From: JBHPGW01 sp042569785 | GTDB lineage: Bacteria; Planctomycetota; Phycisphaerae; Sedimentisphaerales; Anaerobacaceae | NCBI GenBank assembly: GCA_042569785.1 | Contig: JBHPGW010000001.1 | Coordinates: 47,917 to 111,916, forward strand | Direction: 5' to 3' | DNA length: 64,000 bases | Shown: piece by piece, positions 59,605 to 64,000 of the stretch | Position numbering within the stretch: the stretch's first letter is position 1 | Layout: each line of letters starts with the position of its first letter | Notes under the pieces: generated by a model | What the model was told of the DNA's origin: nothing | Databases searched by the model: none | Seen by the model: only the letters and a program-made list of their open reading frames with translations | Program-made: the position numbers and the translations under genes

Positions 59605-60408
59605 TTATGCCACTTCTTCTTTTGCCAGCAATTGAGTTTTGAGAATTTCATCTAATACTTGCCCAACGGTATTGATTACTGCAAGACATGCCCTCTCAAT
59701 ACTCTTCTTGGATTTTTTGGCGTACGATTTGACATACTCATAGGAAAACCCAAGATTAGCTTCGGGGCAGTACATTTGTGCCAGAGTGGCTGCTGTAAGT
59801 TCTGCAACGATTTCCTGGCTCGGTACTTGGCCGCCTTTGAGTTTTCCTTCAATACGTTCGTGTGCGGCATGTGCAAGTTCGTGGAAAAACACTTTGGATT
59901 CGTGTGTGGCTAAAACTATTCTTTTTGATTCGCCCTGGTAGTAACCGTAGTATCTGCTGGCAAAGGTTTGGTAGCTCACCGATAGACCAAATTCTTCTGC
60001 AACATCCGCCAGTGGTGGAGGATTTGCCGGTTCATACGGCAGAGGCTCACCATCTGTGTCTTCAGCTCTAAATACCGGGATAGCATGAAATCCCGTAACT
60101 ATGGCCTTTTCGATTTCCTGGCCCTTATCATCGGTCTCTTTAATAACTCTGGAGTTGGGTCCTAAAATACAAAATGCCTTCGCTCCTTTTTTGACCTTGC
60201 GGCCAGCTTTCTGCCATTGCCTAAACCCGCGAGCATCAGATGTGTCAGCTAAAAACTGCAATACTCTATTGCCTATACTCCATTTTGCAGATGGAATATC
60301 TTTCTGCGGTGGTATTGTCGCAACCGCTAACGCTTTGGGAATATTGCCTGCCTTGAACAGATCAACAATTCGCTGCAGGCATTCTTTTGCTTTTTTTGAA
60401 TCATTCAT
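59605..60408 (-). CDS. ArdC-like ssDNA-binding and zincin-type protein
   Basis: About 267 residues. The N-terminal ArdC/DUF1738-type domain (SIGNRVLQFLADTSDARGFRQW, KKGAKAFCILGP) is followed by a gluzincin-like site FFHELAHAAHE (HExxH). ArdC proteins of conjugative plasmids protect incoming DNA. ATG 60408 has GAGGT upstream. It places the whole module on a plasmid or integrative element. Confidence 0.82.
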   Translation of the reverse strand: MNDSKKAKECLQRIVDLFKAGNIPKALAVATIPPQKDIPSAKWSIGNRVLQFLADTSDARGFRQWQKAGRKVKKGAKAFCILGPNSRVIKETDDKGQEIEKAIVTGFHAIPVFRAEDTDGEPLPYEPANPPPLADVAEEFGLSVSYQTFASRYYGYYQGESKRIVLATHESKVFFHELAHAAHERIEGKLKGGQVPSQEIVAELTAATLAQMYCPEANLGFSYEYVKSYAKKSKKSIERACLAVINTVGQVLDEILKTQLLAKEEVA

Positions 60409-60420
60409 TGTATTTACCTC

Positions 60421-60462
60421 AAAAAATGGATATCTGATTGTCAAACTAATCAATCAGATATC
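60421..60462 (-). terminator. Hairpin with T run upstream of the ArdC-like gene
   Basis: Minus strand GATATCTGATTG, loop, CAATCAGATATC, then a T run, 10-15 bases before the ArdC ribosome site. GTTAACCAT precedes the stem. Confidence 0.7.
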
Positions 60463-60480
60463 ATGGTTAACATTTGAAAT

Positions 60481-61020
60481 TCAGTTTTGCCGGTTCCAGC
60501 CAAGGCCTTTTAGCAACTCATCTAAGATTTTTATTTCATGGGCAAACTGTCTTGACTGTTCACCGCCGACATCGATACTTGTGAGTACATCGCCTAATCG
60601 GTCAATGATTTGGCTGCTGCTTAAAAGTGTCATATTAAATTGCTGATACTCATGCTGCGGTGCTTCGATTGATTCATCTTTGACGTTTTCAAATTGAACC
60701 TCATCGCCTGCGATAAACTCCTGATGTGTACATTTGAACTTGCCCGTACCATCGTTTCGGTATTTTTGCACAACGAAACCTGTTGTAACTTTGTTGAATT
60801 CCAGCAAATCAGTCAGGTCAAACTGTGTCTGTTTGCCTTCACTGTCCAATACTATAAGGATCGGATCAAAAGCATCTTTAGCCCGCATCATCTGCCATGC
60901 AGTTTCTGCTGCCTTCCTTTGGTTAGCAGCACCAACATCAATCGCGTAAATAACCCGAAATAATGGTTCCTTGCCTTTATCTTTTGGTGGAGGACTTATT
61001 TTGTAATCTTTGCTGCTCAT
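60481..61020 (-). CDS. Hypothetical protein of the PRTRC-like module
   Basis: 179 residues, no family recognised. It shows an alpha/beta N-terminal part (PLFRVIYAIDVGAANQRKAAETAWQMM in pieces, PILIVLDSEGKQTQFDLT) resembling small PRTRC-associated proteins, and a helical C terminus (RLGDVLTSIDVGGEQSRQF). Its start overlaps the stop of the DUF2958 gene by four bases, so the two are coupled. Confidence 0.6.
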   Translation of the reverse strand: MSSKDYKISPPPKDKGKEPLFRVIYAIDVGAANQRKAAETAWQMMRAKDAFDPILIVLDSEGKQTQFDLTDLLEFNKVTTGFVVQKYRNDGTGKFKCTHQEFIAGDEVQFENVKDESIEAPQHEYQQFNMTLLSSSQIIDRLGDVLTSIDVGGEQSRQFAHEIKILDELLKGLGWNRQN

Positions 61021-61916
61021 TTTTGCTCCTCCTTTTTGAACATCTCCGGTGCGATTTCTTCGAGCGTTTTCGGCTTAAAGTAGAGGTCTCGCTCGATTGG
61101 CAGTCCCATCGGCCCGCGAACTTCTTCGAGTTCACTTAAGAGGAAATATCCAAATTCCTTTTCATGGCCAAATACCAATCCAAAAAATCTGAAATCGACC
61201 TCGCGAGATGATTCATCCAATACAGGCTCACCCTCCTGAACGTACCAAGACCAGCCTGCGCTTGGGGTGAAGTACTTCGCATAAACTACGGCCTTACCGC
61301 CTTTTCCATCCTGGGCATATAACGGCGGCATTTGTTCACGAATCTCCTTCGGCAGAAGTTTCATACCTCTGATTTTGTCATTGGTAATAACCTTTTTGGC
61401 TCGCTCTACCGCTACTGTTCCGCCGACAGCTATAGCTCTGGTTTCAGGTACTCCCAACTCAGATGCCAATCCACAAAGAAAACCTGCCATATTCTCAGCC
61501 TGCTGTTTCCTGTCAATAGGATCCGACTCAATAGCGGGAATAGGTCTGCCAATTACTTCAAGTTGGACAGGCTCAAGCTCGATGACTACTCTGCCGTTTT
61601 GATGTCCATACCATTCTATGTATGGTGCTGATCCATAGTCATGGGGAGGCAGGCCCGCGGTAATATCACCTGCTTTGCCGCTCTGTGTTAATGCAAAACC
61701 TTCCATGTACTTCTCGGCATCTTCGTGAATATCTCCTTCATACGCGTCTCCGGTAAAACGTATCTTCGCACCGCGAATGTCCCTGTGGAAGTTACCTTCC
61801 AATTCAAAATTCACCTTCTCTTTTAAACCTGCGAACTCCATCCACCCGGTAACCTTATTTGGGCTGGTATTATCGAGTTCGCCTTTCTGTAAACAACTTG
61901 TTGGTCTCCAAGCCAT
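61017..61916 (-). CDS. DUF2958-domain protein
   Basis: About 299 residues. The C-terminal third is a DUF2958 domain: MPPLYAQDGKGG, VYAKYFTPSAGWSWYVQEG, FFGLVFGHEKEFGYFLLSEL, EEVRGPMGLPIERDLYF. This family is common on conjugative plasmids, of unknown function. The N-terminal part is unrecognised (beta-rich). ATG 61916 has AAGGTGA upstream. Confidence 0.78.
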   Translation of the reverse strand: MAWRPTSCLQKGELDNTSPNKVTGWMEFAGLKEKVNFELEGNFHRDIRGAKIRFTGDAYEGDIHEDAEKYMEGFALTQSGKAGDITAGLPPHDYGSAPYIEWYGHQNGRVVIELEPVQLEVIGRPIPAIESDPIDRKQQAENMAGFLCGLASELGVPETRAIAVGGTVAVERAKKVITNDKIRGMKLLPKEIREQMPPLYAQDGKGGKAVVYAKYFTPSAGWSWYVQEGEPVLDESSREVDFRFFGLVFGHEKEFGYFLLSELEEVRGPMGLPIERDLYFKPKTLEEIAPEMFKKEEQK

Positions 61917-61955
61917 AGTTCTCACCTTGTTCCTTTCTTTAATAAGATGTGATTA

Positions 61956-61997
61956 AAAACAAAAAGCACATCTCTCGACTTTGAGGAGATGTGCTTT
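61956..61997 (-). terminator. Hairpin with T run upstream of the DUF2958 gene
   Basis: Minus strand AAAGCACATCTC, loop, GAGATGTGCTTT, TTGTTTTT. It lies between the GHKL ATPase gene and the DUF2958 gene. Confidence 0.75.
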
Positions 61998-62020
61998 GAC
62001 GATTGATATTGTGATTTACA

Positions 62021-63646
62021 TTAAGCGGATTGGACAGGCGGTTTTACCCACTCTTTACTGCCATCCTTGAAGAGTATCTCAAGACTGCTGTCTTCTAAGA
62101 TTGTTATCTTCCGCCATTTGTTGTACAAAGGATACAGCTCTTTTATGAGCTGCTGCCTTACTGTCTCATACGGCCCAATCAGTTCATTCCAGAACTCATC
62201 AAGTTCCTTTTCAAAATAGTAAAGCTGTGTGTCGTAGCTGTCACCTTCGAGGTCGAATCCACCTATGTGGAACCAAATGTTTTCTGAAGACAGATGGTCT
62301 CTCGCTTCCTTTGTTACGCATACGGTTTGATCCACCCATTGGTATTTACCTCTCGGTGGTTCTGCTATTACTGCCATATCCACATCCGAACTGAATATTT
62401 TCCCATCGGAAGTATGGACTGTTATGATGAGCTTATCGAAACATGCGATTTCGCCGCAATTAATTGAATGGCAAAGCTTTTCCTTGCCTTTTGTAACCTC
62501 AACTTTGGTTACCTTCGGCAGTTTAGTCCAGCTGTAGCCCATGTACCCATTATCGACAGTAATGGGGACAAACCGTTTTCCGCTAAACTCGCCAATAGCC
62601 GAGAGCAGATGTACATTGGCCTGGGCCGTCTCATCTTTCAATTCTTTATTAACGCACAGATAACAATCCTCAAGCTTGAAATTCTTCGGCATAACAACTT
62701 CCACAGGCTCACTACACTCACCCCAGATAAGACCAGCCTGAAACTTAGGCTCTGCCTCCGGCAATTCAATGCCGAGTTCCTTTGCCCGCAGGTACTCTTC
62801 ATAGTAGAGCGTGTGAGTTTTCTGTTTCTGGAAGTATTTGTAATATTCCAGTTCGACAGCATTTTTTAGTTGTTCGAAGGCTTGGTTTTCAACTAACCTT
62901 GTCCTTGCAGGCAGCATCAGCCGAATATCGGTCTGGTCTGCTATATCAACAAGAACCGTAAGTCCCTGTCGGCTCTTACTCGGCCAGTAATCTATCTGAA
63001 CAACCTGACCATGAAAATTCACCAGCACTCTGCCATGATACCATGTCGTAGTCCAGTCCCTGTGATATTTTGATACTTCCTTGGCTACTTCAATCCTGCA
63101 GCCGGGTTTTTCATAATGCACCGCTTCACCGCTGCAAAACGGCATCGCGTGGCAGTACTTGCCATCAACGATTGTCTTGATACCCGCAAATACAGCATGT
63201 TTTTCAACAATCGCCATATCCCACGGTTTTTCATCCCTGAATTTCAAAATAGTGCCGGTTACTTCTTCAGTGTTCTCTGTTACTTCTACAGACTTTCCTG
63301 TCCAACCGTCTTTATCAATGACGGTTTTTCTGCTGCCGGAAATGATAGTTACTTTCTTAGGTGCCAGACTAAATAATCCAACTCCTGCGGGGTCTTCGCC
63401 GGCTTCGAGTTTTTCATCCCAGCCGCTGCCGCCTAAATCCAACAGCTTCTGGAAATCTTCGATACCAAAGCCGTTGTCCTGGACTGTAACCAGTCCATTC
63501 TTGTTTGAGATTCGCACCTCTGTTGCATCTGCTCTTCTTGCGTTCTGCAGGATCTCAATAATCCTGCCATCCAGTGTACCGGTGAACAACCTGGATGCCT
63601 TCTGGAGCAATCTTTCACTAACTTTCGCACAAATTGTTTCTTGCAT
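62021..63646 (-). CDS. GHKL (Hsp90-like) ATPase-domain protein
   Basis: About 541 residues. N-terminal GHKL ATP site: RIIEILQNARRADAT (N box), VQDNGFGIEDFQKLLDLGGSG (G1), AGVGLFSLAPKKV (G2). The C-terminal two-thirds is unrecognised. GHKL proteins include Hsp90, MutL, gyrase B and many conflict-system ATPases. Similar proteins occur in plasmid modules with JAB and ThiF genes. ATG 63646 has GGAGGTG upstream, so longer upstream starts are rejected. Confidence 0.75.
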   Translation of the reverse strand: MQETICAKVSERLLQKASRLFTGTLDGRIIEILQNARRADATEVRISNKNGLVTVQDNGFGIEDFQKLLDLGGSGWDEKLEAGEDPAGVGLFSLAPKKVTIISGSRKTVIDKDGWTGKSVEVTENTEEVTGTILKFRDEKPWDMAIVEKHAVFAGIKTIVDGKYCHAMPFCSGEAVHYEKPGCRIEVAKEVSKYHRDWTTTWYHGRVLVNFHGQVVQIDYWPSKSRQGLTVLVDIADQTDIRLMLPARTRLVENQAFEQLKNAVELEYYKYFQKQKTHTLYYEEYLRAKELGIELPEAEPKFQAGLIWGECSEPVEVVMPKNFKLEDCYLCVNKELKDETAQANVHLLSAIGEFSGKRFVPITVDNGYMGYSWTKLPKVTKVEVTKGKEKLCHSINCGEIACFDKLIITVHTSDGKIFSSDVDMAVIAEPPRGKYQWVDQTVCVTKEARDHLSSENIWFHIGGFDLEGDSYDTQLYYFEKELDEFWNELIGPYETVRQQLIKELYPLYNKWRKITILEDSSLEILFKDGSKEWVKPPVQSA

Positions 63647-63665
63647 GTTACACCTCCAATTCATT

Positions 63666-63704
63666 AAAAAGCGATGGCACGCTTCATTTGGTATGCGTGC
63701 CATC
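63666..63704 (-). terminator. Hairpin with T run upstream of the GHKL ATPase gene
   Basis: Minus strand GATGGCACGC, loop, GCGTGCCATC, GCTTTTT, then the GGAGGTG of the next gene. TTAACCAG lies just before the stem. Confidence 0.7.
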
Positions 63705-64000
63705 TGGTTAAAATTAGTTTTCTGTAAATTCTTTTAGAAATCCTTCTCTCGTCGAGAGCTAACGTGTGAAATTAGTTTATAGAATTATCTACATAAAACC
63801 CTGGCTGGCCTCTGGCCAATCCGTTTTTCTCGTCGAGGAATCGCTTCATGATGAGTCGGGTCTGACCCCGCTGCTTTCATGTGCTAAAATCCTCATGCGA
63901 ACAATCGCTTTTGTGAAAAAGGTGTCCACAAAATATGGGTTAATAGCAGGTGTAATTCATGCGAGGTTGAGTTTGATCCAACAGTTGAATTTCAAAGATG
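63705..64000. other. Gene-free right edge with small repeats
   Basis: No gene could be supported. TCTCGTCGAG occurs twice (63747-63756 and 63828-63837), the first inside a longer palindrome CTCTCGTCGAGAG. GTCGGGTCTGACCCCG (about 63855-63870) is palindromic and resembles the GGGGTCAGACCC motifs often found beside REP-associated transposases, so a mobile-element edge or operator region is possible. Confidence 0.35.

Noticed and set aside
1..64000. CRISPR arrays
   Set aside because: No series of regularly spaced direct repeats was seen.
1..64000. tRNA or rRNA genes
   Set aside because: No cloverleaf with CCA-type end or conserved rRNA stretches was recognised.

Overview
This window is dominated by a magnetosome gene cluster. 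Between the left edge and about 41.3 kb nearly every gene lies on the minus strand, and many are recognisable Mam families: CDF transporters (MamB/MamM type), HtrA-like MamE/MamO proteins, MamI, MamL, LemA-type MamQ, TPR-type MamA, stand-alone PDZ proteins, FeoB and a DtxR/FeoA iron regulator. The decisive single piece of evidence is the protein at 3203-5605: a membrane-anchored trypsin-like protease with two PDZ domains and two C-terminal PHRYxGTCxxCH magnetochrome-type haem motifs, flanked by two MamI genes. The organism is Gram-negative (porin-like protein, TolC/RND pump) and makes c-type cytochromes by System II (ResB/CcsA). I infer an uncultured deep-branching magnetotactic lineage. Planctomycetota or Omnitrophota fit best, but the sequence alone does not fix the phylum.

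Layout. (1) 1-8058, minus: operon I runs HTH regulator > mamA > mamQ > mamI > mamI > mamE > second HtrA > mamB > MamO-like pseudoprotease, which runs off the left edge. (2) 8.1-10.9 kb: non-coding leader elements, an Rrf2 regulator, and divergent resB-ccsA, which would attach haem to magnetochrome proteins. (3) 10.9-39.6 kb, minus: a long second cluster. Read from its 5' end it holds small membrane proteins, a sodium/solute symporter, a membrane Zn protease, a MerB-like protein, a porin-like protein, a DsrE protein, an AmrS-type radical SAM enzyme, a P1B-4-type metal ATPase and a GNAT enzyme. It continues with PDZ protein, mamO, mamL, a degenerate CDF, rhodanese, mamI, mamA, mamQ, two CDFs, a 995-residue PDZ/NifX-like/Cys-module protein, a MamO-like pseudoprotease, a PDZ protein, a phosphoesterase, an Rrf2 regulator, a PDZ-pyrophosphatase fusion, feoB and dtxR-feoA.

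(4) 39.6-42.8 kb: a second copy of both leader elements, a C_GCAxxG_C_C protein, a Gly-rich membrane protein, a third Rrf2 gene (plus strand), a chimeric permease remnant and a frameshifted integrase remnant. This looks like an island edge. (5) 42.8-54.7 kb: heavy-metal RND efflux (CzcABC-like), MntP, then an ArsR-controlled permease/thioredoxin/CcdA cluster. (6) 54.8-64.0 kb: a plasmid/ICE-like PRTRC-type module with a ubiquitin-like protein, E1-like ThiF, JAB peptidase, a very Cys-rich protein, an ArdC-like protein, DUF2958 and a GHKL ATPase. It has strong GGAGGTG ribosome sites and hairpin/T-run structures ahead of several genes.

How the parts may work together (inference): FeoB, the CDFs and possibly the P1B ATPase move iron; MamE and the PDZ proteins organise and process the magnetosome membrane; magnetochrome haems matured by ResB/CcsA set the iron redox state; and the PDZ-fused proton pyrophosphatase could set lumen pH, since magnetite formation releases protons. 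Rrf2 and DtxR regulators would tie this to redox and iron. No MamK, tRNA, rRNA or CRISPR array was seen.
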